This document shows positions 26,083 to 35,164 of a stretch of DNA of 64,000 nt, piece after piece; the first letter of the stretch is position 1, and every line of letters starts with the position of its first letter. Source of the stretch: Planktothrix rubescens CCAP 1459/22 (lineage in GTDB: Bacteria; Cyanobacteriota; Cyanobacteriia; Cyanobacteriales; Microcoleaceae). The position numbers were made by a program, and so were the translations under genes. Location of the stretch: positions 2,288,001-2,352,000 of the forward strand of contig LR882958.1 in the NCBI GenBank assembly GCA_904830895.1, given 5' to 3'. A model generated the notes under the pieces. It searched no databases. It worked only from the letters and a program-made list of their open reading frames with translations, and had not been told where the DNA came from.

Positions 26083-27216
26083 ATGATTCCTAATATTTCA
26101 ACTATTCCCTTGATTCAACTCGCTTCTGGCGATCAATTATTTATTCAAAGTTATCAGTTTACGGGCGAGAATCCAGGCAAAAAAGTTTATTTACAATCTA
26201 ATTTACACGGGGCTGAAATTAGTGGAAATGCTGTTATTCAGGATTTAATTAATTTTTTAATCACTTTAGACAAGACTCAATTAACTGGAGAAATTTTATT
26301 AGTTCCTGTTTGTAATCCTTTGGGGGTGAATCAGCGATCGCATTATTTTTCCTCCGGTCGATATAATCTTTATGATGGCAAAGACTGGAATAGAATTTTT
26401 TGGGATTATGAAAAAACCGGAGCAGATATTAGCCAATTTGCCCAAGATAATCAGGATTTAGAACAAGATGAAATTCAAGCAAAATATCGTCAAACTATTT
26501 TAAATCAATTTTATCAACTGGCTAAACTCATTAGAAGTTACCCCGGAGTTTCCTACAATAATTATTATCGCTATCAACTCCAAAACCTAGCCCTAGATGC
26601 TGACTATCTGATTGATTTACACAGTTCAACTAATAACGCCCTCGACTATTTATATTGTTTTCACAGTCGAGAAGCAAGTGCTAATGCCTTTCTATTAGAT
26701 ACAGGAATATTAATGAATGATTATGATGGGGATGCCTTTGATGAAGCCTTTATGAAGCCCTGGTTAGCCTTAGAAAACGAATTAGCTAAACTAGGAAAAA
26801 ATATTAGATTTGAGATAGAATCTTGGACATTAGAACTGGGTTCCGGGTTAGAAATGAATCCCGAATCTGTGCAGAAAGGAATTAGGGGAATCAAAAATTA
26901 TCTAGCAACCAAAGGACTTTTATCAATAAAAGATTTCCCCTTAGCTTCCAACCCCAATCATCAGATTCATCTTACCCCTAAAGATAAAATTCAACGCTAT
27001 TATTCCCCCGCCGGAGGCATGATTAAATTTTATGTTAAACTGGGAGAAACTATTTATAAAAATCAGAAACTCTATACTATTTTGAGTTTCAATAAAATTG
27101 GGGAATTACCCCAAATTCGGGAGATTTTCGCCGAAGGAGACGGACTCATTTTCGATATCACCAAAAATCATTCCGTAAATCAATGGGATTATGTTTTAGG
27201 GGTGATGCCGTCTTAA
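26083..27216 (+). CDS. Succinylglutamate desuccinylase/aspartoacylase-family metallohydrolase
   Basis: 377-residue M14-like enzyme. Zinc ligands show as His and Glu in SNLHGAEISGNAV and a later His in LIDLHSSTNNALDY; the catalytic Glu is probably in FEIESWTLELG. A biotinyl-like C-terminal segment (PAGGMIKFYVKLGETIYKNQ) is common in this family. It should deacylate an N-acyl amino acid or similar amide; the substrate is unknown. The flavin reductase gene starts 23 bp later. Confidence 0.82.
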   Translation: MIPNISTIPLIQLASGDQLFIQSYQFTGENPGKKVYLQSNLHGAEISGNAVIQDLINFLITLDKTQLTGEILLVPVCNPLGVNQRSHYFSSGRYNLYDGKDWNRIFWDYEKTGADISQFAQDNQDLEQDEIQAKYRQTILNQFYQLAKLIRSYPGVSYNNYYRYQLQNLALDADYLIDLHSSTNNALDYLYCFHSREASANAFLLDTGILMNDYDGDAFDEAFMKPWLALENELAKLGKNIRFEIESWTLELGSGLEMNPESVQKGIRGIKNYLATKGLLSIKDFPLASNPNHQIHLTPKDKIQRYYSPAGGMIKFYVKLGETIYKNQKLYTILSFNKIGELPQIREIFAEGDGLIFDITKNHSVNQWDYVLGVMPS

Positions 27217-27239
27217 CTTCTAGTTTTTTGCTAAACTAA

Positions 27240-27752
27240 TTGCGTAAAATCACTCAATACTTAATTCAAACCGTGTTAGACGAAGCCGCTAAAAAAACAA
27301 TTCTGCGTAAAATTCCCCACGCCCTCTATATTTGTGGAGTCAAAGAGGGAGAGGAAGTCAATGGTTTTACCGCCAGTTGGGTGACACAAGCCTCCTTTGA
27401 ACCGCCCTTAGTGGTCAACTGTGTTAAAAATGATTCTAAATCCCATGCCATGATTAAAACCAGTGGTGTGTTCGCCCTCAGTTTCCTGGCTGAAGGTCAA
27501 AAAGACATCGCCCAGAAATTCTTTAAACCCCAACATCGAGTGGGAAACAAATTTGAAGACATCGAATTTTATCTAGGAGAAACCGGTTGTCCGATTATTT
27601 CCGCCGCCCTGGGTTATGTAGAATGTCAAGTGGTGGGTTGTGTTGAACACGGCGACCATACGGTATTCGTCGGGGAAGTCATCGCCGCAGGTGTTCATCA
27701 AGAAGCCGAAATTCTTAACCTCGCCAGCACGGGATGGAATTATGGCGGATAG
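27240..27752 (+). CDS. Flavin reductase-like FMN-binding protein
   Basis: 170 residues from a TTG start with no good ribosome site, so the start is uncertain. The flavin-reductase fold is visible: GFTASWVTQASFEPPLVVNC, then SGVFALSFLAEGQ and HTVFVGEVIAAGV. Members bind FMN and reduce it with NAD(P)H or serve as diflavin-protein modules. Its short gap to the aspartoacylase-family gene suggests an operon. Confidence 0.8.
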   Translation: MRKITQYLIQTVLDEAAKKTILRKIPHALYICGVKEGEEVNGFTASWVTQASFEPPLVVNCVKNDSKSHAMIKTSGVFALSFLAEGQKDIAQKFFKPQHRVGNKFEDIEFYLGETGCPIISAALGYVECQVVGCVEHGDHTVFVGEVIAAGVHQEAEILNLASTGWNYGG

Positions 27753-27808
27753 GTAGGGGAACACTGCGATTAATGTTTTTAACTCTTTCAGGACTTACGC
27801 AATTACGC

Positions 27809-27944
27809 TAAGTACCTAAACAAAATTAATTACACATCTTCTGCCCAGATCCGGCGTTCCCTCCCCCCCCTAGCCCCCCGTGTACGGGGGTTTGGGGGGC
27901 TGTTCCCTCTCTCAACTAGGTAATTTATTTTGTGCAACTACTTA
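27809..27944. mobile_element. MITE copy 1 with TA target duplication
   Basis: 136 bp bounded by TAAGTACCTAAACAAAATTA and the imperfect reverse complement TTTTGTGCAACTACTTA. TA occurs at both ends, as expected for IS630/Tc1-mariner-type elements. The core is a C-rich/G-rich palindrome (GCCCCCCGTGTACGGGGG). A near-identical copy is at 45449-45577. It has no coding capacity. Confidence 0.75.
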
Positions 27945-27962
27945 TATATAGCGCATAGAAAA

Positions 27963-28002
27963 TCGGGCGATTTTCGTTGATTTGGCTCAGAAAATCGCCC
28001 GA
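27963..28002 (-). terminator. Terminator hairpin after the two-component operon
   Basis: Perfect 13-bp stem TCGGGCGATTTTC/GAAAATCGCCCGA with a 14-nt loop; leftward transcripts continue TTTTCT. It lies 43 bp after the histidine kinase stop. A similar hairpin at 54578-54619 shows that it belongs to a dispersed repeat family. Confidence 0.6.
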
Positions 28003-28044
28003 CATCAGGATTAAATTAGTCTCAAATTCATGAGTTTTAAAATC

Positions 28045-30024
28045 CTATTCTGCTATCACGGGATGGGAAGAAATAGAGCTTTGAGTTGAAGGTGATTTTG
28101 TATTAGTATCAGATAGGGGAATACTAATCATCACAGTGGTTCCGAGATCTAAACCTGGACTATCTAGGGTAATAAAACCCCCCATCATTTGCATTAAACG
28201 GCGAGAAATAGCTAAACCCAATCCAATTCCCCCGAATTCCCTTGTGGTTGAACCATCAGCCATGGCAAAGGGTTCAAAGATTTTTTGCTGATGTCCTAAC
28301 GCCACACCAATTCCGGTATCGGTAATGGTGACTACAACTTGATATCGCACGGTCGTAGATTTTGAGGCGGTATTATTTTGCATCTCAATCAGAGAATTGG
28401 TAGCCAATTCAATCCGGGTAGAAATGGTGATTCCTCCCGATTTAGTAAATTTGACAGAATTATTGAGAATATTAATAAAAACTTGCTTTAACTTATCAGG
28501 ATCAGCCTGAACAATAATCGGTTGATCGGGGGTGGGTAAATCGAGGGTTAAGTTTTTGTGTTGAATATCCAACATTTGCAAATTCACCGCATCTTTGACA
28601 ATTTGCATTAAATCCGTGGGTTCAAGCATCACAGATAATTTGCCTTCTTCAATTAAAGCAATATCTAAAATATCATCAACTAAATTTAATAGATGTTGGC
28701 TGGAATCCGAGGCAATTTTCAGATATTCTTCCTCCTCTGTTTTGGTATCACAGTAACCATCTTGAATCAGACTGATTGAATTAATAATTCCATTTAAAGG
28801 GGTTCTTAATTCGTGGGAAATAACTCGTAAAAATTCATTTTTTAATTGATTAGCAACTTGGGCTTCTTTGGACGCATATTCTAGGGCTTGTGCTCTCGCT
28901 CTAAGACTTGCTACCATTGTATTTAGAGCTTCAGCCAACTGATTAAACTCTGTTATTCTTAGATTGTCAGGAACATCACCCGGACTATCTAAATTTTTAG
29001 CTCTGAGTGCATAATCTCTCAATTTTTCTAAAGGAATTGCTAAATCCCTAGAAACATACACCGCAGCAATAATACTGGCAATAACTAAAGATAAAACCAA
29101 GGAGATTAACAACGATTTAATATCTTTTAATCCCGATAGAGCTTGCTGTAAATCAACAACCGCTAAAATCACCCATTGCTTATCGTTTTCCGAGGTAATC
29201 GGGCTAGGAATTGAATCATATCCCGCTAGAAGTTCATTCCCCGATTGATCAAAATAAAATAAGTGAATAAAAGAATTTTTTTTACTCTCTAACGCATTAG
29301 ATAATAAATTTTTGAGTCTATTAGCATCGGCTTGATCTTGAATATTTTGTCCCAATTTATTCAAACTTGGATGACTAATAATTGTTCCTCCTTGATCAAT
29401 AATAACGGTAAATCCCGTTAAAGATTTAGGAGGTTCTTTCGATTCTAAATATAAAGTTGATTGCAGACTTAACAAATATTTTAACTGATTTTTATTGTTT
29501 TGATTGACATAAATCGGGGAGTTGAATACTAATTTAATTTGATTTCGCCATTCTGAATTTTTTTGATCGAGACTGGGAACTAAATAATTAATATAAATCT
29601 CAGGATTTTGCTGTTTTTGGGACGACCAAAAGTTTTTAGGAATAGAATATATAGGCTTTTTCCCGCAGGTCGTAGCAATCAGTTTTTGCGTTTGTAGATC
29701 AGTCAATTGGAGACAACTAACCAAGGGAGAAAACTGCTCCTGAAGTTGAGAAAGCAGCACAGAATACTGTTGAGGTTTTTCGGGTTGTAAAACAATATTA
29801 TTGGTGGCAATCGTCAAACCAGACTTGTTAAAATCAATCCATTCATTAATGGTTTGTGCTTTTTTACTCGCACTTTCTGTTAAATTTAATCGGGCTGTTT
29901 CGAGTAAACCAGAACGGGCTTTTCTATAGGTAACATATTCTCCCACGAGCAACACAGGAAGACTAAGCAGTAAAATCTGCGAGAGTAAAATCTGGCGAAA
30001 TGACGATTGACCCGACTTAGGCAT
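28045..30024 (-). CDS. Sensor histidine kinase with extracellular Cache-like domain and HAMP
   Basis: 659 residues: membrane helix about 10-30, extracellular double-Cache-like region about 35-300, second helix 303-325 (LLISLVLSLVIASIIAAVYV), HAMP, coiled coil, HisKA with His404 in VISHELRTPLNG, and HATPase with DKLKQVFINILNNSVKFT, DTGIGV and GGIGLGLAISRRL. There is no receiver domain. It is 90 bp downstream of two tandem OmpR-type regulators and probably phosphorylates one or both. The ligand is unknown. Confidence 0.88.
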   Translation of the reverse strand: MPKSGQSSFRQILLSQILLLSLPVLLVGEYVTYRKARSGLLETARLNLTESASKKAQTINEWIDFNKSGLTIATNNIVLQPEKPQQYSVLLSQLQEQFSPLVSCLQLTDLQTQKLIATTCGKKPIYSIPKNFWSSQKQQNPEIYINYLVPSLDQKNSEWRNQIKLVFNSPIYVNQNNKNQLKYLLSLQSTLYLESKEPPKSLTGFTVIIDQGGTIISHPSLNKLGQNIQDQADANRLKNLLSNALESKKNSFIHLFYFDQSGNELLAGYDSIPSPITSENDKQWVILAVVDLQQALSGLKDIKSLLISLVLSLVIASIIAAVYVSRDLAIPLEKLRDYALRAKNLDSPGDVPDNLRITEFNQLAEALNTMVASLRARAQALEYASKEAQVANQLKNEFLRVISHELRTPLNGIINSISLIQDGYCDTKTEEEEYLKIASDSSQHLLNLVDDILDIALIEEGKLSVMLEPTDLMQIVKDAVNLQMLDIQHKNLTLDLPTPDQPIIVQADPDKLKQVFINILNNSVKFTKSGGITISTRIELATNSLIEMQNNTASKSTTVRYQVVVTITDTGIGVALGHQQKIFEPFAMADGSTTREFGGIGLGLAISRRLMQMMGGFITLDSPGLDLGTTVMISIPLSDTNTKSPSTQSSISSHPVIAE

Positions 30025-30114
30025 AGTAGAACATGGGACAGAAGACAGAACGTAGACAGCAGTTAGACCAGAGTAGACAATAAACCATAAACATTATACT
30101 AATAATCCCCTCTA

Positions 30115-30795
30115 TTAATTGAAACGATAGCCAATACTTCTAACCGTTTGAATAAAAGAAGGATTTTTAGGGTCAGGTTCAATTTTTTTTCTAATTTGAC
30201 CAATATGAACATCAATAACCCGCCCCCCTTCACTACTATCGTCTTGATAACCCCAAACTTTTTCTAAAAGTTCTGTGCGTTTCCAAGCCCGACCCGGTTT
30301 ACTGGCTAAACAATAAAGTAGATCAAACTCCAACGCACTTAAAATTACTAATTCTCCTTTGAGATAGACTTCTCGCCGATTCGGGTCAATAATTAAATCC
30401 CGATAGGCTAAATTTTTGTGTTCTAAATTAGACATAGATATGCGGCGTTTTAAAATAGCCTTAATCCGCAGACTTAACTCCTCCAAATCAAAGGGTTTAG
30501 TTACAAAGTCATCGGCTCCTTCTTTTAACCCGAGTTTTGGATCTTGTTCACTGGTGAGCATCAGGATCAGAACATGAGTTTGATTTTGCATTTCTCGACA
30601 TAATATTAAACCCGTTGTATCCGGCAAATTCAGATCTAAAATGACTAAATCGGGGTTGAACTGTTCAAATACTTTCAACGCCGTCTTGCCATCAGCGGCC
30701 ACTTCTATTTGGTAATCCTGTTGGCTTAAATAACGACTAATTAAATTTCGGATTGCCGGATCATCATCAACAACAAGAATCTTTGCTGAATTCAT
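30115..30795 (-). CDS. OmpR/PhoB-family response regulator, copy B
   Basis: 226 residues: receiver domain with acidic pocket VVDDDPA and phospho-acceptor Asp54 in ILDLNLPD, conserved Thr in LMLTSE and Lys in VTKPFD, then a winged-helix DNA-binding domain (RREVYLKGELVILSALEFDL, then VWGYQDD, RVIDVHIGQIRKKIE). It is a close paralogue of the gene at 30875, 79 bp upstream in the same direction. Differences cluster in the linker and wing. Confidence 0.92.
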   Translation of the reverse strand: MNSAKILVVDDDPAIRNLISRYLSQQDYQIEVAADGKTALKVFEQFNPDLVILDLNLPDTTGLILCREMQNQTHVLILMLTSEQDPKLGLKEGADDFVTKPFDLEELSLRIKAILKRRISMSNLEHKNLAYRDLIIDPNRREVYLKGELVILSALEFDLLYCLASKPGRAWKRTELLEKVWGYQDDSSEGGRVIDVHIGQIRKKIEPDPKNPSFIQTVRSIGYRFN

Positions 30796-30874
30796 AACTA
30801 AAAAGCCCGTGAGAATTTAACGATTGATAATCGGGCATGAATGGTTAAGAATATAGGACAATTATCCATTACAA

Positions 30875-31567
30875 TTAACGTTCACCCGTGCGCCGATCAA
30901 ACATATATCCCACACCCCGAATTGTTTTTATAAAGGAAGGTTGCTCCACATCCAGTTCGATTTTTTTGCGAATCTGACCAATATGAACATCAACAACCCG
31001 CTGCTCGTTTTCATACTCATAACCCCACACTTCCTGCAATAATTCTGGCCGTCGCCAGGCTCGACCAGGTTTGCGGGCCAAACAGTAGAGCAGGTCAAAT
31101 TCTAATGCACTCAGGGCGATTAATTCACCACTAATATAAACCTCTCGACGATTTGGATCAATGATTAAATCCCCATAAATTAAATTTTTGGGTTGTGTAT
31201 CTACTTGATTTCGTTGACGCTTTAAAATTGCTTTGATTCTAAGGTTTAATTCTTCTAAATCAAAGGGTTTGGTCACAAAGTCATCGGCTCCCTCCTTTAA
31301 CCCAAGTTTGGGATCTTTTTCGCTGGTTAGCATTAGGATAAATACACTGGTTCGACTTTGCATTTCCCTACACAATGCTAAACCGGTTGTATCCGGCAAA
31401 TTTAGATCCAATACCACTAAGTCAGGATTGAACTGTTCAAACCTTTCCAATGCGGAATGGCCGTCACTCGCTATTTCAACTTGATAGTCCTGTTGGCTAA
31501 GATAACGACTTATGAGGTTCCGTATTGCTGGATCATCATCAACTACGAGAATTTTTACAGATGCCAT
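30875..31567 (-). CDS. OmpR/PhoB-family response regulator, copy A
   Basis: 230 residues from the ATG at 31565-31567. Receiver with Asp54 (VVLDLNLPD), LMLTSEKDPKLGLKEGADDF, VTKPFD, then a winged helix (QRVVDVHIGQIRKKIELD). Receiver residues 6-33 are almost identical to copy B, so this is a recent or constrained tandem duplication. Likely first gene of the operon with copy B and the kinase. Target genes are unknown. Confidence 0.92.
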   Translation of the reverse strand: MASVKILVVDDDPAIRNLISRYLSQQDYQVEIASDGHSALERFEQFNPDLVVLDLNLPDTTGLALCREMQSRTSVFILMLTSEKDPKLGLKEGADDFVTKPFDLEELNLRIKAILKRQRNQVDTQPKNLIYGDLIIDPNRREVYISGELIALSALEFDLLYCLARKPGRAWRRPELLQEVWGYEYENEQRVVDVHIGQIRKKIELDVEQPSFIKTIRGVGYMFDRRTGER

Positions 31568-31774
31568 AACCACGCATATTAAGCAGAAGGTTGAGCCAGA
31601 ATATTAAATAGACATCTCAATGTTAATGGAAAACTTGAACCTACACCCAATAAAATATCGATTTAGTAAAAACCGTAATAATCCCCAGATTATGTCTCAG
31701 TTTCCGGGAGCGAGTTGAATGGACTGCTCTTGATTGGGAAGGAATACCATTTTTAGCCAAACAAATGGAGAACT

Positions 31775-33730
31775 TTAGACCCAAATTTTTGGTAATATTT
31801 CAGACAATAGATGAGCAGGAATCTGAGATAAAGCCTGATTTTGTCCTTCTAATCCAGACTCATTGTAGAAGGCGCGAATAGTTCGCAGCAAGTAACCCAA
31901 AGTTGTTTGATGATGTTCGGTGGTTTTTGATTGGGAAACAGAACTCTCCATAAACTCTTGTCCTTCTGGTTGATTAAGATCATTAATAATCGCTTGAATG
32001 TGATGTTTGAGTGCGGCTTTTAAAAAAGAAATTTTGGTGTTTTTTTCGAGATGTAAATGAGAATCGGTTGCCAGTTGGTAGTGGGTTAGTCCCAGATTAT
32101 TATGGGTTGCTAAGGGATCAAAATTGAGTTGGGCCCGACTGAGATCCGCCGTAATGGAGAGGGCTTTTTGATAGGCTGCAATGGCTCTTTTTAAAAATTT
32201 AGCCCGAATTTCCGATTTTTGATAGTGGTTTGCCAAATGCCAATAGACGATACCCAAATTATTATAGGTGGCTGCACAGGCAATTGGGGCTGAGGCGGTC
32301 GTCCGATAGCTCAAGGCTTGATGATAGGCGTGAGTGGCTTGTAATAGCAATTTAGCCGAGGGTTGATGTTGACTCAATGTCCAGTAGGCTGTGCCTAAAT
32401 TGGTTTGTAGCAGGGCATAATTGAGGGGATCGTGTTGCGGGGTATAAAATTCCATTGCTTCGGTATAGGCAGCAATGGCAGCTTTCAGGTGAGGAATGGG
32501 TTGGGTTTTTTGGGCCAGTTTCCAATAGATCGTTCCCAAATTATTTTGAATTGTTGCATAATCTTGAATCTGGGAACCCTTGATTTCAGAAAGGTTCAAA
32601 TTCAAATAACATAAGGCTTCTGTATAAGCAATAATTGACTGTTCTAAATTTTTACTCCCATCTTGCCAAGTCGCTAAATCTGCATAAGTCGCTCCTAAGT
32701 TTTTTTGGATTTGTATATATAAATTTGGTTGAATTTCAGGATCAACTTTCATTAAAGCGTTTTGATAAAAAATAATACTTTTTTCTAAATAACACATCAC
32801 ATCCAGAGATTTTGGATTCTCTTGAACCCTTTGGCGAAATTCCATCCAATATAATGTTCCTAAGTCATTAAAAACATTAATAGAATCATCAAGATCGTCG
32901 GAAGCAATAGAACTTTTATTCAATTCTGGAATAATTTCTAAAACTTTTTCGTATGCTTGAATAGCCTGGGTATAGTTGAGTTCTGAATTGTCCCCAGCTA
33001 AAATGCGATCGCGGTATATATTCCCTAATTTACGATAGGCTGGAGATAAGCAGGAAAGGGCAGAATGTTGCTCAAATTGTTGAATCTGATCGAGAAGTTC
33101 CTGCAACGGATCAGATATTTGACCCCGTTCAACAGGTTCGGAAGTTTCCCCAAAATCTAAGGAAATGGTCTCCGACTCCAAGTTACTCGGAGTGGGATCA
33201 CTGATCCATTCAAATACTCCGGTTCGTCGCTCCCAAAACTCTGGTACTGACTGTTGAATACAAGATAACCAAGGGGAAGAAATCCACAACAGCAAACTAA
33301 ATTCAAATTGGTCGAGATGGTTTTCTAAAGTGCGTAAATATCTTAAAAATGACCATTGTACCGCCGGAGGTTGACGGGTTAAATGTTCTACCCCTAAAAT
33401 TTGAAATCCGATAATATCTGGATGACTCTCATTAGATTTATTTTGAGCATACCATTGGATAATTGCCTGAAATGGATTCGGATCACTTAAATCAAGTTTT
33501 ACACTAATCAAATCTGAAGAAATGGGAGATTGGGGTATAATATTCTCCTGATGTTTGGATAAAAAATCTGTTCGTAACTGTAGCGCCAAATGATTTCGCA
33601 GATTTAAGTTATCACAAACTCCAAGAAAAACTTGACGGCGAAGTTGCAAAGCCAGCGCCTGTTGTAAACGATCGTAGATTCGCTGATGAGTTTGGGAAAC
33701 TAAAACAGAACAATTATTGGTCATCGCCAT
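31775..33730 (-). CDS. TPR-repeat protein with an N-terminal ATPase-remnant-like region
   Basis: About 651 residues from the ATG at 33728-33730, preceded by AGGG. The N-terminal 190 residues look like a cyanobacterial NTPase-like module (QVFLGVCDNLNLRNHLALQL) but lack a Walker A motif. From about residue 235 it consists of TPR-like helical pairs (AYEKVLEIIPE, AYTEAMEFYTP, AYQKALSIT and others). It is probably a scaffold for protein contacts. It lies upstream of the two-component genes on the same strand with a 200-bp gap. Confidence 0.7.
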   Translation of the reverse strand: MAMTNNCSVLVSQTHQRIYDRLQQALALQLRRQVFLGVCDNLNLRNHLALQLRTDFLSKHQENIIPQSPISSDLISVKLDLSDPNPFQAIIQWYAQNKSNESHPDIIGFQILGVEHLTRQPPAVQWSFLRYLRTLENHLDQFEFSLLLWISSPWLSCIQQSVPEFWERRTGVFEWISDPTPSNLESETISLDFGETSEPVERGQISDPLQELLDQIQQFEQHSALSCLSPAYRKLGNIYRDRILAGDNSELNYTQAIQAYEKVLEIIPELNKSSIASDDLDDSINVFNDLGTLYWMEFRQRVQENPKSLDVMCYLEKSIIFYQNALMKVDPEIQPNLYIQIQKNLGATYADLATWQDGSKNLEQSIIAYTEALCYLNLNLSEIKGSQIQDYATIQNNLGTIYWKLAQKTQPIPHLKAAIAAYTEAMEFYTPQHDPLNYALLQTNLGTAYWTLSQHQPSAKLLLQATHAYHQALSYRTTASAPIACAATYNNLGIVYWHLANHYQKSEIRAKFLKRAIAAYQKALSITADLSRAQLNFDPLATHNNLGLTHYQLATDSHLHLEKNTKISFLKAALKHHIQAIINDLNQPEGQEFMESSVSQSKTTEHHQTTLGYLLRTIRAFYNESGLEGQNQALSQIPAHLLSEILPKIWV

Positions 33731-33934
33731 TATCAACCCTTAAACCATCACCTAGGACATCTAATTATCTTCTTCCATCTGGCGGTTCAGGTTCAGGAGA
33801 GAGGCGGGTTTTTAAGGGTTATTCCTATTCTTTGTGTCTCTATATCTTTGTGGTTTGCTTCAAATCCGGGGGGCATTTTACGATTAGCAAACGTAAAAAT
33901 ACCCAAAACCCGCCCGGACTGAATGATTAATATC

Positions 33935-34105
33935 TCAGGATACAGTGAAGGCAAGGAATAATAAAACCCCTACCAAGGCAATCCCAGCAAGACCACCGAT
34001 AATATAATTCCGTTTTTGTGAATTGGTAGGGGGTTCGGCTGTATAAACTTTAGGTTCCACTGCGAAGTTATTCAGACGTCCACCTTGTTCATTGATATAG
34101 GGCAT
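33935..34105 (-). CDS. psb34: Psb34, single-helix photosystem II assembly protein (Ssl1498 family)
   Basis: 56-residue protein: MPYINEQGGRLNNFAVEPKV, a Pro-rich turn, KRNY and one membrane helix (IIGGLAGIALVGVLLFLAFTV). The N-terminus EQGGRLNNFA-EP and SQKRNY are hallmarks of the Ssl1498/Psb34 family, which binds the PSII core antenna CP47 during assembly and competes with high-light-inducible proteins (family knowledge). The ATG is at 34103-34105 with AAGGA upstream. An IS200/IS605-type end begins only about 38 bp upstream, so the promoter may have been replaced. Confidence 0.88.
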   Translation of the reverse strand: MPYINEQGGRLNNFAVEPKVYTAEPPTNSQKRNYIIGGLAGIALVGVLLFLAFTVS

Positions 34106-34619
34106 GATGAAAAATCCTTATGTTACTATCTGGGATCAAGATTGACACTCCCGGTGCCTGAAGGCGTGGGGATTCTTGGTTCAGCGAAACCACTTAATCA
34201 AAGTACCTTGCAGTGCTTTAACCAGAGGTGGGATTCTCCCCAAGCGTAAATTTGGGTATGCCCTACCCTATTCGCCTGAATGCGAGTTCTTTTTTTAATT
34301 GAAACAAATTAGTTTCAAAAACTGCTTGTCTAGCTCCCACGAATCTTTTACCCACTGCTGGGGAGAGGCTAAAACTGTGCAGTAGAACCCTATAGATTCA
34401 CTTGTCAAGGGCTCTCCTGAGCGCAGTCGAAGGGTTCAGTGTTTTACCGTTAGGCAACTAGGTTTTTATACAGGTTATTTACCTTTCCTGTTATCGTTAT
34501 GGTAACACTATTGGATATTCTTGACAACTCAATAAAAAGCCTAAGTAGAACTTAGGGGTTTTAAACCCATTTTTCTGATAACAAAAATTTACAACAACCT
34601 CGCACAAAGCCCACGCACT
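34106..34619. other. Non-coding stretch with an IS200/IS605-type end
   Basis: GACACTCCCGGTGCCTGAAG, then GCGTGGGGATTCTT at 34143-34178 resembles the left-end hairpin of IS200/IS605 elements. The rest contains no recognised gene. Near the right edge is a leftward terminator (34533-34560). Confidence 0.5.
34533..34560 (-). terminator. Rho-independent terminator (leftward)
   Basis: Stem CCTAAGT/ACTTAGG with a 3-nt loop; on the minus strand it is followed by CTTTTTATT. It would end the transcript of the small gene at 34620. Confidence 0.65.
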
Positions 34620-35125
34620 TCAGTCGTGGGATGTAGTGCGACCCCCTTTAGGGGGTGTGAGGGTTTTAATGTAATCCCTAAGAACTTCAGCCATTGATAA
34701 TCCTTCTGATTCAGCATGACTTTTGAGACGTTCATATTCTTTCTCGTTAACATTAAACTGAATTTTCTTTTCCCTTGACATACTCTATTTAAGACTCTAT
34801 TATCAGAGTATAGCAAGGATGTTCCTCGCTTATCTGGTCAGATGTTCTGACCTCCTTAAAAACAAGTTGTCAATGGCGAGAAAAAGGCAACCACTGTGAT
34901 TATCCCTGTTGACTACAGAAAGCTCCGAAAAATCTTGGCAGAGCCAAAGACTGTAATAGTCGTAGCCGTCAATTGGGACGAGGTACTTGGCATTCCTCAG
35001 AGTCTCGTACTCTCCTCTAATATTGCTGTGAAGCAATTCTGGAAACAGTAGGGGGCAACTCCATGAATACCGAGCAATCGGGGCTAGACAGGAGAATCCC
35101 ACGCGGTTCACCCGTGGGAGTGTCA
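34585..35125 (-). mobile_element. Non-autonomous IS200/IS605-type remnant
   Basis: Read on the minus strand, the left-end-like hairpin GACACTCCCACGGGTGAACC, then GCGTGGGATTCT at about 35122-35090 starts it, and a right-end-like hairpin CCCACGACTGAAGTGCGTGGG near 34605-34628 ends it. No TnpA or TnpB frame lies between, only the small gene at 34620 and about 300 bp of non-coding sequence. Such tip hairpins are the single-strand signals recognised by TnpA. The tnp genes were probably lost. Confidence 0.55.
34620..34781 (-). CDS. Small helical (RHH-like) protein associated with IS200/IS605
   Basis: 53 residues: MSREKKIQFNVNEKEYERLK, then HAESEGLSMAEVLRDYIKTL. One beta strand and two helices in this order suggest a ribbon-helix-helix DNA-binding protein. 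The last codons run into the element end hairpin (TTSHD). Genes of this kind commonly sit beside tnpB in cyanobacteria (recollection). It could repress transposition; its use in a tnp-less element is unclear. Confidence 0.6.
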   Translation of the reverse strand: MSREKKIQFNVNEKEYERLKSHAESEGLSMAEVLRDYIKTLTPPKGGRTTSHD

Positions 35126-35164
35126 AACTCCATGGAAAAACTTAATAATTTGAAGACTGACAGT

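Noticed and set aside
31680-31775. Coding-like fragment with a FRERVEWTALDWEGIPFLAKQ pattern upstream of the TPR gene stop
   Set aside because: It is short, has no start and I recognise no family. It may be gene debris; not enough to annotate.
34143-34178. A tRNA- or omega-RNA-like structure near the psb34 promoter
   Set aside because: The hairpin matches IS200/IS605 end signals better and no longer RNA fold was evident by eye.
34830-35126. Leftward 98-codon frame in the IS200/IS605 remnant
   Set aside because: It runs through the end hairpin of the element and has no likeness to a transposase.
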